This document shows, piece by piece, positions 19,892 through 27,890 of a stretch of DNA of 64,000 nt. The notes beneath the pieces were generated by a model. The model searched no databases. It was not told where the DNA came from and worked only from the letters and a program-made list of their open reading frames with translations. The stretch is from Xanthomonas fragariae (GTDB taxonomy: Bacteria; Pseudomonadota; Gammaproteobacteria; Xanthomonadales; Xanthomonadaceae). A program made the translations under genes and the position numbers. Location of the stretch: positions 1,054,001 to 1,118,000 of the forward strand of contig NZ_CP071955.1 of the NCBI RefSeq assembly GCF_017603965.1. The letters run 5' to 3'. The stretch's first letter is position 1, and each line of letters opens with the position of its first letter.

Positions 19892-21065
19892 CGGCGGATC
19901 TCCTCGAAGGGAAGCGCACCAGAACGGTGAGCGCAGCGGCCGCCGCAGCCAATGCGGCAGCCAGGAAAGGGGCGGCCGGGCCGGCGGCCTGTGCCAACGC
20001 ACCGGCGGTAGCACCGGCGAATACGCCGGCCCATTTGCCACAGGCATCGAAGCGGCCGAACAAGCGCCCGGCGCCATGTCCGCTAGCGACCAGCGCCAGG
20101 CTACGGTTGAGCCCACGCAGGCCGAGCAACATGCCAAACCCGAACAGCACACGCGCAACCGCCAATGCGATGGCGTCGTGCAATAGCGCCTGCCACACGC
20201 AGGCGAGTGCGAACACCAGCAGGCCAGGCACCAGCCACCCTTGGCCATCGCCGCGTCGCCACCACGGCAGTACCACCAGGTAGACCAGGTGCGGCAGGCT
20301 ATACAGCAGGCCGGCCAGTGCATCATGGCCGGCGCCACGCGCCAACGCATACGGGATGAAATAGGGGAACGTCACTACCATCGCGAAGCAGAACAGGAAT
20401 TGCGCGATCAGCAGTGCGGGCCACAGTGCTGAGGTGGTTGTTGAAGCCGATACGGTCGGTACACCTGTGTGCTGGAAGGGCGTTGACGCTGTAGTGGACG
20501 GCCTCGGTCGGGCTGCTGGTCGATCTGCGGGCAAACGCCACGTCAGCGCAAATGCTAGCAGCGGCAATACCGCAAGCGCGCGATACAGCGACTGCGCCGG
20601 GCCAAGCGCCACTGCAAGACCCAACAACGCAGGCGCACTGACCATCGCCAGACGTGCCGAATATTGCGTCCAGTCGAGCGCGCGCGCCAACGTGCCGGCC
20701 TGCGGCTGGCTGGCCAGATACGCATTGGCCGCCGCCAGCGAGCCGCCGCAGGCGCCTTGCACAATCAGCCCGATTACCAGCCAGGTCAGCGACGGCGCGA
20801 AGCCGGCCATCGCAAAACCCAGCGCCAGCCCAAGTTGCGCGCGCAGCAGCGAGCGCTTGCGTCCATAGCGATCGGCCAAGCGCCCCCATGCGCTGGCCGT
20901 CGACGCTGTGCACAGCGTCGGCAGCACATACAGCACGCCGCTCCAGCCTACCGAGGCCGATGGCGCCAATTCGGCCAATATCTGCGGCAGAAACAACGGC
21001 ATGCCCAACGCGGTGAAGGCCGCCAGATAATGCGCCGCCAGCACGGGGCCTAAAACGCGCTTCAT
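19869..21065 (-). CDS. xssC: MFS siderophore exporter (PvsC/XssC-like)
   Basis: This is a 398-residue major facilitator protein with about 12 transmembrane segments. The conserved loop between helices 2 and 3 reads GRLADRYGRKRSL, the MFS signature. Its place between the two synthetase genes matches pvsC, which exports vibrioferrin, so export of the finished siderophore into the periplasm is the best guess. The ATG at 21065 and the stop of the upstream synthetase share 4 bases (ATGA). The central linker around residues 190-210 is Ala/Pro/Thr-rich. Confidence 0.85.
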   Translation of the reverse strand: MKRVLGPVLAAHYLAAFTALGMPLFLPQILAELAPSASVGWSGVLYVLPTLCTASTASAWGRLADRYGRKRSLLRAQLGLALGFAMAGFAPSLTWLVIGLIVQGACGGSLAAANAYLASQPQAGTLARALDWTQYSARLAMVSAPALLGLAVALGPAQSLYRALAVLPLLAFALTWRLPADRPAARPRPSTTASTPFQHTGVPTVSASTTTSALWPALLIAQFLFCFAMVVTFPYFIPYALARGAGHDALAGLLYSLPHLVYLVVLPWWRRGDGQGWLVPGLLVFALACVWQALLHDAIALAVARVLFGFGMLLGLRGLNRSLALVASGHGAGRLFGRFDACGKWAGVFAGATAGALAQAAGPAAPFLAAALAAAAAALTVLVRFPSRRSADAAAHDA

Positions 21066-22864
21066 CGCTGACTGCCTGCCTGCCGATGCGGCGCATGATG
21101 GGTGTTGGCGAACGCATCGCCAAACGGATTGGGCGCACTATCGCCGTAGAACTTGTTGATGTCCCTCGCACCGGTGAGCTGCTTGCTCAGCAGGCTGCCG
21201 GCGCTGAGCAGATATTTCACTGGCAGCCTTGGCGCGGCCAGCAATTGGCGTGCGGGTGCGGTGTCGATGCCGTCGACATCCAGCTGCGCCAGCGTCAACG
21301 CCAATTGCGCTTGCAACTGCGTGTACAGCGGCGCACGCAGTGCGGGCTGCCAGTCGGCCAGGCCTTCCAGCACCGCTTGCAGGTCCAGTTGCAGCACGAT
21401 GGTGCAGAACATCTGCGCCAGTGCCTGCGAATCGTCCACCGCGATACGTGCATCGTGCAGCGGGCCCAGCGCATCCAATTCCGGCAGCTGCGTACGCAAC
21501 TGCGGCATGGCGATGCGCGCGGCATCGTTGTCCTTCATCAACAGTCGCGTTGGTTGGCCGTCGGCATAGACCAGCACGCTGTTCTGCTGGTTGGCTTCCA
21601 GCGCGATGCCGTAGCGCAGCCACAAGCGCAAATGCACCGCGAGCAGAAGCTCGGTGTAGTCGCGCCACCAACTGAGTACATCGCCATGTGCGAACCGCTC
21701 GGTCAGATGGATCGCCATCGGGCGGCCATCCGGCAACAGCGCGCACAGCGCGGCAACCGGCACCAGCGTGGTGGCGTCCAGCGGCGGATAACCTCGCACC
21801 AGATAGACCAGATGGCGAGTGTCGCCGACGTGCCCGCCATGCGACTCGTCCACGTACACGCAGCGGCCGTGCAGTGCCGGGTCCAGCGCATCGATGCGCC
21901 GTAGCGCGCGCTCCAACCAATGGCCGTCGTATAGTGTTGATGGCTTGATAAGACGCAGATTGAGCGCGCCCAGCGTGCGCATCGGGATCGGTAACTTGAG
22001 ATGCAACTGCGGATGCTGCAACGGCACCAGTGTGCGCACCGATAGAGTAGGGCGTACGTCCAGCCATGCATGCGGTGCACGCAAGGTGCCTGCCGGAAGC
22101 GCGAAGTCCTCCTGCTCCAGGCGTGCCCATACCAGCGGATGCACCGGCCAGGCGACATGCGTGTCGGCCAGTTCGGATGGCAGCCCCAGTGTGGCGAAGT
22201 CCGGCCATAGCGCGGCTGGCGGCATGCTGGTGCAGGCGACCGACGTACGCGCAATCGCCAGCCAGCGCAGCGCGAAGGTGGGCGCGAATTCTGGCGCGTA
22301 ATCGCGTAATTGCGCTGCATCCAGCCCGGCTTTGGCGCGTGCAGTCGGATAGAACGGATGGTCGCGGTAGCTTGCCAATTGATCGCAGCGATACGCACGC
22401 TCGGCAGCATCGGCATGCTGCAAGGCGGTGATCAGCGCAGGCGCTTGTTCGTCATACGCCTGGCGCGCCAGACAACGGTGCGCGGCGGCGCATTCGGCTT
22501 CCTCGGCATAGGCGCGATGCAGCTGCTGCGTCTTTCTGTCGAGCCGGGCACTGATGCGCTGCAACCATGCCTGCGCACCGCGTTCTACGAGCGCGCCATC
22601 GGCAGTCTGCACGATCCAGCTGTCGCCGCAGGCGCTGATGTCCTGCAGATAACCTTGCCGATGAATCGGCAACCACAGCATTCCGTTGGGCAAGTGGGAG
22701 ATGCGCCACCAGCCTTCCGCCGGGCTTGGGTCGGTCCATGCCGCCAGCACCGTTGCGTCGGGTGTTGCGGCACTGCCGCGCGTGACAATCCCGCGCAGGT
22801 CTTCGCGCAGGCACGCGTCGATGATACGGGTGGCGATGTAACGGTGGTCGCCCGTGCTGCTCAT
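21062..22864 (-). CDS. xssB: NIS siderophore synthetase, IucA/IucC family (PvsB/XssB-like)
   Basis: This is the second NIS synthetase of the locus (600 residues). HPFYPTARAKAG stands for the HPxHPxxKxxxG block, RPTLSVRTLVPLQHP is the ATP-binding Ser-Arg-Thr motif, LHLKLPIPMRT carries the basic pair, and LLMKDNDAAR is near the carboxylate site. The segment usually written E-x-H-x-Q-N reads GIALEANQQNSVLVYADG, with Asn instead of His. I chose the ATG at 22864 (MSSTGDHRY), which overlaps the ATP-grasp stop by 4 bases, over an upstream in-frame start at 22894. By analogy with PvsB it would complete the siderophore by joining the alanyl-2-ketoglutarate part to the citryl half. Confidence 0.87.
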   Translation of the reverse strand: MSSTGDHRYIATRIIDACLREDLRGIVTRGSAATPDATVLAAWTDPSPAEGWWRISHLPNGMLWLPIHRQGYLQDISACGDSWIVQTADGALVERGAQAWLQRISARLDRKTQQLHRAYAEEAECAAAHRCLARQAYDEQAPALITALQHADAAERAYRCDQLASYRDHPFYPTARAKAGLDAAQLRDYAPEFAPTFALRWLAIARTSVACTSMPPAALWPDFATLGLPSELADTHVAWPVHPLVWARLEQEDFALPAGTLRAPHAWLDVRPTLSVRTLVPLQHPQLHLKLPIPMRTLGALNLRLIKPSTLYDGHWLERALRRIDALDPALHGRCVYVDESHGGHVGDTRHLVYLVRGYPPLDATTLVPVAALCALLPDGRPMAIHLTERFAHGDVLSWWRDYTELLLAVHLRLWLRYGIALEANQQNSVLVYADGQPTRLLMKDNDAARIAMPQLRTQLPELDALGPLHDARIAVDDSQALAQMFCTIVLQLDLQAVLEGLADWQPALRAPLYTQLQAQLALTLAQLDVDGIDTAPARQLLAAPRLPVKYLLSAGSLLSKQLTGARDINKFYGDSAPNPFGDAFANTHHAPHRQAGSQR

Positions 22865-24099
22865 ACGCGCAGCTCCGCATTGTCGATCCGCCATTGCAAG
22901 CCCGCTTCGGCATGCACCACCGCTTGTTCCAGCGTCTGCGCGTCGCTGGCCAGCGCACTCAGTACGCCCAGGTAATCCTTGTTGGAATGGCTAAGCCGGA
23001 TGCGCTCGCCCGGCGTGCGCATGCGCCGGTACTGCACATCGCTGTGCGCAGCGTGATGACGACGGTCTTCGCTGGCAGTCACCAGTTCGCCGTCATGCTC
23101 GGCGATGTAGTAACGCAGCAATGCATGTGCGCGATCGCTGTGCAGCTGCGGCAGCGGCAAGCCCAGGTGCGGTGCCAGTGCAGCAGTGAACCACTGCTTG
23201 CCGAACATCTCGTCGAGCAGGAATTCGCGGCGGTCGCCGATGCTGCGGTAGTTGATCTCCACCAACACCGGGCCGTCGGCGGTGAGGATGAATTCGCTAT
23301 GGCACAGCCCAAAACCCACGCCGAAGCTGCGCAGTTGTTGCAGCGCCTGTGCAATCACCGGCGTGTCGATGCATGAATCCCATTGCGCTTCGCATTCAAC
23401 GAAGTGCGGCGGTGGCGACAGCCGCACCTTGAAGCCGCCCAACGCCTGCAATCTGTGGCCATCGCCCAGCGTTTCCAGCGTAAACAACTCACCTTCGAGC
23501 ATGCCTTCCAGCAACGCGGTGCGCTGCGGATGGCGTTGCCACACATCGTCCAGATACCGCTGCAATTGCGTGGCATCGGCGCAGTGCCGCACGTCCAGGC
23601 TGGCGACGCCTTCACGCGGTTTGGCGACCACCGGCCACGGAATATCGGCCGGCAGCGCGGCACCTGGCGCCAGCGTGCAGAACCAAGGCGATGGCAGTCC
23701 ACGCGCACGCAAACGCTGGCGCATCGCCGCCTTGTTCTTGGCCGCATAGCACACCCGCCAGTCCTTGCCGGGTAGGCCAAGACCTGCAGCGACCAATGCG
23801 GTGCTGGTCTGCAGATGATCGCTGTTGCTGAACACCGCGCGCGGCGATGCATCGGCATCGTGCAGCACATCCACCACGCCGAGCGGATTGAATACATCGC
23901 ATTCGATCACCCGCTGCGGCGCATGCGTCGGGTGCTCGCGAAAATGGCTGAGGTGATCGAGTCGATGATCGGTCAGCAGCCACACCGGCAGGCCCAGTGC
24001 GTGCGCGGCTGGCAGAAAGCCTTCGGTGATGGCCGGATGGCAGACATGGGTGAGGATCACCAACGGTGTAGCGGATGTCGCAGTCATGGCAGCTCTCAT
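22861..24099 (-). CDS. xssA: ATP-grasp ligase of siderophore synthesis (PvsA/XssA-like)
   Basis: This 412-residue protein is of the carbamoyl-phosphate-synthase-like ATP-grasp superfamily. The middle shows the ATP-binding Lys in WPVVAKPREGVASLDV and LLEGMLEGELFTLETLGDG. The metal-binding end reads GPVLVEINYRSIGDRREF, where Glu and Asn coordinate magnesium. In the vibrioferrin pathway PvsA links alanine to 2-ketoglutarate, and the same is inferred here. Two in-frame ATGs, 24099 and 24087, are possible; neither has a strong ribosome binding site. It is the first of five genes with 4-base or longer overlaps, and 166 bases separate it from the receptor gene upstream. Confidence 0.82.
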   Translation of the reverse strand: MRAAMTATSATPLVILTHVCHPAITEGFLPAAHALGLPVWLLTDHRLDHLSHFREHPTHAPQRVIECDVFNPLGVVDVLHDADASPRAVFSNSDHLQTSTALVAAGLGLPGKDWRVCYAAKNKAAMRQRLRARGLPSPWFCTLAPGAALPADIPWPVVAKPREGVASLDVRHCADATQLQRYLDDVWQRHPQRTALLEGMLEGELFTLETLGDGHRLQALGGFKVRLSPPPHFVECEAQWDSCIDTPVIAQALQQLRSFGVGFGLCHSEFILTADGPVLVEINYRSIGDRREFLLDEMFGKQWFTAALAPHLGLPLPQLHSDRAHALLRYYIAEHDGELVTASEDRRHHAAHSDVQYRRMRTPGERIRLSHSNKDYLGVLSALASDAQTLEQAVVHAEAGLQWRIDNAELRV

Positions 24100-24265
24100 T
24101 CAACAGGACGGTGGAAAAACCGGTATTGAAACGGGCTGCCTGGCGTCGCGTGCGGCAGCGCTTGGTGGCCTGCGACGTCGTAATCGCATCGCCGCGTTGC
24201 GGCGTCAGGCGCGCATCGTGCGCGACGTTACAGCTGCGGTGGTCGATGCGATCACCGGGTTTATC

Positions 24266-26398
24266 TCAGAACGTGTATTCCAGCCCTGCGGTGACCGTGC
24301 GCGCAGGTGCGGCCTGACGTCCCCACGGGCTGTTATCCACGCCACGGAACCAGTACTGCCGATCGAACAGATTATTGATCGCCAGCGATGCGCTGAACTT
24401 TTGTCCGTTGCGTTCCAACAAGAGGTGGCTCACCTGTGTGTTCCACACCCAGTACGACGGCAATTCACCGACCGAGGCGATGGCGTTTTCTTGCACGGTG
24501 TTGGCCGCATCGCTGTAGGCCTTGCTGAAGTAGACGCTCGACAGTGCGACAGTGGTGCGACCGAACGCGTAGTTGCCGCTCAGGGTGATCTGATTGCGCG
24601 AGGTGTAGGGCACGCGCAAGCCGCGAAAGGCGCCAGATTCCTGGCTGGCATCCAGATACGCGTAGCCGGCGTTGAGGGTCAGTGCGCGTAGCTGCTCCGG
24701 GCTCCACTGCAGTTCCAGCTCGCCGCCTTGATGACGGGTCTTGCCGAGATTGCCGAATGCGCGCGTGGTGTTGTCCAGCTGGATCTGCCGATTGAAATCG
24801 ATCAGATACGCACCGAGCTGGATGCGGGTGCGATCGTTGGGCTGATAACGCGCGCCGGCTTCGTAATTCCAGGCCAGTTCGGCATCCAGATTATTGCCGA
24901 AGATGATCTGGGTGACCTGTGGCGCGCGCATCGAACGCTGCCCATCTGCATAGAAAAACCACTGTTGGTTGGCCTGAAAGCCGACCGTCAGACCGGGCAA
25001 TACATCGCGCGTCTGGTTGACCGTGCTGACGCCGGTGGCGCGGTTGAAATAGCGCGAGTCCAGCCGCTCGTAGCGCAGGCCCGGGGTGATGGTGAAGCGT
25101 TCGTCGGGCAGGGTGATCGCATTGCTGACATACGCCGCCAATGCGCGGTCTTCGAACTGCCAGTCGCGCACGGTGGTGAACAGGCCATCGCGCAGGCGCA
25201 GATTGCCGACCAGAAAATCGATGTCCTCACGCACCGCACGCGCACCGGCACTCCACTGCTGACGCACGCCCCCGGCATCGCCCATGCTCCAGGTCAGCTG
25301 CGGTTCGCTGCCGAACACACGGAAGTTGCGCGGTGCGGTCTGGCGCAGTTGCGGCGGCAGATCCGAGCGCCAGGTTTCGGTGGCTGCCTGACGCATGCCG
25401 ACGATGAAATTGCGGCTGCTACGCGCGCTGAAAGTGGTCCAGTTCAGGCGCACATCCTTCATCGGGCCCCAATCGCCCAGCAACTGTTCGTAGCCCAGCG
25501 ACGCACGCGTGGTGCGGCCGTTGAAGCTGTCCAGCGGGCGCATGGACTGGCGCAGGTCGCGCAGATAATTGTCCGGGCTCAGCGCACCGGCCAGATCCAT
25601 GTCGACCAGATAGCGCTGCACGCTAGCCTTCAGCAGTTTGGTGTCGTCCAGCCACCATTCGGCACGCACGCGTAGATTGCCGATGTCGGTATCGCTATGC
25701 GCGCGCCAATACGCGCCGTCGGTGCGATTGGCATCGACCTGCATGCCGACGTTGTTGGTGAGATAGCCGCCGCTACTGAGAGCGCTGTCCTGCAGAAAAC
25801 GGCCCTGGCCGCTTGCGGTGATCTTGTGCGCCAGCGTGGTGTTCCATTCGCTGGGGATCTGCTTGCTGACCAGATTGATCACCCCGCCCACGTTGTTCGG
25901 CCCGTACTGCACGGCCGCGCCGCCGCGCACGATGTCGATGCGATCGATCTGATTCAGACCTGCCGGAAACAGCGACAAACTGGTCTGCCCATACGGCGCC
26001 AGTGCGAGCGCAATGCCGTTTTCCAGCACCTGCACACGGCCGCTGCGGCTTTCGTAGAGACCACGCAGCATCAGCTGCGGCAGCGCGCCGGTACCGGTCT
26101 CATCGAAGATCTTGATGCCCGGCACGCGCTGCAAGACATCGTCCAGCGAACGGTTGCCGCCGTTGCGCAGTTGTTGGCGATCGATCACCTGGCGGCTACC
26201 GGCATAACGCTGCACATCGTCAGGTCTGGAGCGACCGAGCAGATTGCCTTCTACCTTGATCGCGTCCAGTCTACGGATCGGCGTGGCGCCATCGGTGGTA
26301 TCGGCATCCGGCGTATCGACTGCGAACGCCGACAGCGGCATGGTCGCAGTGGCCGCAGCGATGGCGATGGCCAGGGCGTGGAAACGCAACGTCGACAT
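24266..26398 (-). CDS. xsuA: TonB-dependent siderophore receptor (XsuA-like)
   Basis: This is a 710-residue outer-membrane receptor. A signal peptide (ending LSAFAVDTPDA) precedes the plug: RQVIDRQQLRNGGNRSLDDVLQRVPGIKIF, then LMLRGLYESRSGRVQVLENGIAL and RIDIVRGGAAVQYGPNNVGGVINL, the order typical of Fe(III)-siderophore receptors such as FecA. The barrel ends TVTAGLEYTF with the terminal Phe. It sits inside the biosynthetic cluster, directly after the HpaI-like gene with no gap, so its ligand is most likely the ferric form of the siderophore made here (xanthoferrin). The symbol follows that inference. Confidence 0.87.
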   Translation of the reverse strand: MSTLRFHALAIAIAAATATMPLSAFAVDTPDADTTDGATPIRRLDAIKVEGNLLGRSRPDDVQRYAGSRQVIDRQQLRNGGNRSLDDVLQRVPGIKIFDETGTGALPQLMLRGLYESRSGRVQVLENGIALALAPYGQTSLSLFPAGLNQIDRIDIVRGGAAVQYGPNNVGGVINLVSKQIPSEWNTTLAHKITASGQGRFLQDSALSSGGYLTNNVGMQVDANRTDGAYWRAHSDTDIGNLRVRAEWWLDDTKLLKASVQRYLVDMDLAGALSPDNYLRDLRQSMRPLDSFNGRTTRASLGYEQLLGDWGPMKDVRLNWTTFSARSSRNFIVGMRQAATETWRSDLPPQLRQTAPRNFRVFGSEPQLTWSMGDAGGVRQQWSAGARAVREDIDFLVGNLRLRDGLFTTVRDWQFEDRALAAYVSNAITLPDERFTITPGLRYERLDSRYFNRATGVSTVNQTRDVLPGLTVGFQANQQWFFYADGQRSMRAPQVTQIIFGNNLDAELAWNYEAGARYQPNDRTRIQLGAYLIDFNRQIQLDNTTRAFGNLGKTRHQGGELELQWSPEQLRALTLNAGYAYLDASQESGAFRGLRVPYTSRNQITLSGNYAFGRTTVALSSVYFSKAYSDAANTVQENAIASVGELPSYWVWNTQVSHLLLERNGQKFSASLAINNLFDRQYWFRGVDNSPWGRQAAPARTVTAGLEYTF

Positions 26399-27199
26399 CT
26401 ACGGCGTGCTCCTGCTGGCTGGGAGTGAAGTGGGCGCGGCAAACGTGGCCAGGTGGCTGCGCAGTGCGCGTTGAATCAAGGCACGATCTTCCCCGGCGAG
26501 CAGCCAGCGCAGCTCCGGCTGTTGCAGCCAGTGCGCACGCTGCGCATTGGTGCGGGGGTTAGGGCAGAACGGCACATCGGCGGCACGGCATTGCGCATGC
26601 ACTTGCAGCAGCAGTTCCCACACCCGCGGATGGGTGGGGTGCGCGCCAAGGCCCAGGTCCAGCGCAAGATCCAACGCGCCTTCCATCACCAGCGCCACGC
26701 CGGGCACCGCAAGCATTTCGGGCAGTGCGGCAATGCCGGCTGCGCTTTCGATCATCGGCACGATGCGGATATCGCGATTTGCCTGTGCGATATAAGTGGG
26801 CAAATCTACGTTGCCGAAGCCGGTGACGCGGCCACCGGTGATGCCACGCCGGCCCAGCGGCGGGAAGCGTGCGGCGGCGATGGCGTTAGCGAGTTGCGCT
26901 GCCGATTCGCTACGCGGAATCACGATCCCGCGCGCACCAGCATCGAGTACGCGGCCGATCAGCTTTTCGTCCACTTCAGGTACACGCACCCAGGCCTCGC
27001 AGCCGGAGAGTTCGCACGCGCCGATGGCGTGTTCCAGTGCGTCCGGCGCACGCAGCACATGCTCCAGATCGATCACCACAAAGCCATAGCCAATGCGGCC
27101 CAACAGCTCGCAGACCTGCACGCTTGGCACTGCATTGAGAACGCCAACCGCAAACGCCATGTAAGGGGCCGCCCAAGCGAAGTGGCGATCATCCTGCAC
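26399..27199 (-). CDS. HpcH/HpaI-type aldolase, possible SbnG-like citrate synthase
   Basis: This is a TIM-barrel protein of up to 266 residues in the HpcH/HpaI family. VVIDLEH, VRVPEVD, VLDAGARGIVIPRSES, RRGITGGR, VPMIESAAGI (metal-binding Glu) and GALDLALDLG follow the family order. In staphyloferrin B synthesis SbnG, a member of this family, makes citrate from oxaloacetate and acetyl-CoA for the siderophore. As the first gene of a citrate-based siderophore locus, this one could do the same. The GTG at 27199 gives the longest product but leaves only about 4 bases to the Fur-like box. An ATG at 27160 (MAFAVGVLNAV) may be the real start. A plain aldolase role is the alternative. Confidence 0.72.
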   Translation of the reverse strand: MQDDRHFAWAAPYMAFAVGVLNAVPSVQVCELLGRIGYGFVVIDLEHVLRAPDALEHAIGACELSGCEAWVRVPEVDEKLIGRVLDAGARGIVIPRSESAAQLANAIAAARFPPLGRRGITGGRVTGFGNVDLPTYIAQANRDIRIVPMIESAAGIAALPEMLAVPGVALVMEGALDLALDLGLGAHPTHPRVWELLLQVHAQCRAADVPFCPNPRTNAQRAHWLQQPELRWLLAGEDRALIQRALRSHLATFAAPTSLPASRSTP

Positions 27200-27203
27200 T
27201 TGA

Positions 27204-27218
27204 TGGGAATGATTATCA
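27204..27218 (-). promoter_or_regulatory. Fur-like box of the siderophore locus
   Basis: The minus-strand sequence TGATAATCATTCCCA matches the 7-1-7 Fur pattern TGATAATNATTATCA at 11 of the 14 defined positions, with a perfect left half. It lies immediately upstream of the first gene of the siderophore locus, so iron repression by Fur is expected. GATAAT within it could also serve as a -10. Confidence 0.65.
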
Positions 27219-27408
27219 AGTGTATTACGTAACTGTTCTTGCGTAACCAGGGCACTTGAATGCTGCAGTTACTGTCCTTGGACCTGGCGGCATTTGCTGC
27301 TCCTGGCCGCATCGCGATGGGAGACCCCGCTAGCGTCGGTCGGAGGGATTTGCCGGAACTGTGCGTTGCTTCACTGTCGGAGCGGCTTAGGCTCTATGTG
27401 GCCAACAT

Positions 27409-27597
27409 CTATGCGGCCAACATGATTCCGGAGATTTTCTTGCCCGCCTCATCACCCTTATGAGTGGCCGTGTCCGTGTTCTTAACGCTCTGCGCGTCCG
27501 CGATGCGAGGCGCGGTCTTCTTGCGTGCACCTTCAAGCAAAGCGCGGATCTGATCGAACTGCTCGCGGCTGATGTCACTGGGATAGCGCGTTCTCAT
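27409..27597 (-). pseudogene. IS5-family transposase remnant with internal deletion
   Basis: The first part, MRTRYPSDISREQFDQIR followed by LLEGARKKTAPR, is the N-terminus of an IS5/IS1112-type transposase. It jumps directly to ADAQSVKNTDTATHKGDEAG plus KKISGI, which normally lies about 100 residues later, then to unrelated sequence and a stop. The central part and the whole C-terminus are missing. It lies 63 bases upstream of the PIP box of the candidate effector gene. Confidence 0.75.
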
Positions 27598-27659
27598 CTC
27601 CACTATGATCCGATAATTCGAAAAGTCTTTGAACAGGCTCTTGGACATTCACGTCGATG

Positions 27660-27721
27660 TTCGGCAAACCCGCTACGCCTTCGCCATTTGCGCACCAGGT
27701 TTGCGATCGATCGATCACGAT
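27660..27721 (+). promoter_or_regulatory. PIP box and -10 of the candidate effector gene
   Basis: TTCGG (27660-27664), 15 bases, then TTCGC (27680-27684) fits the plant-inducible promoter pattern TTCGB-N15-TTCGB bound by HrpX. After a 31-base gap CACGAT (27716-27721) fits the YANNRT -10 motif, within the 30-32 bases reported for HrpX-controlled promoters. The start codon is about 170 bases downstream. Confidence 0.7.
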
Positions 27722-27890
27722 GCTCGATACGTGAGAGCTGGATCGGCAGCGCTTCGACCAGACAGCAAGCAAGGTCGCCAATGGCGCCAATGCGCGAGAG
27801 CTGGCGGTGTTCGGCGGATATCGCTGAGCCGCATCAGCTTGACCAGATCCAGGAACGAGCCGTCTTTTTCATCATGAAGCGGAGCGAAAA

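Noticed and set aside
27661..27880. Short frames on both strands upstream of the candidate effector start
   Set aside because: They overlap the PIP promoter and leader, and the translations show no clear relation to a known protein.
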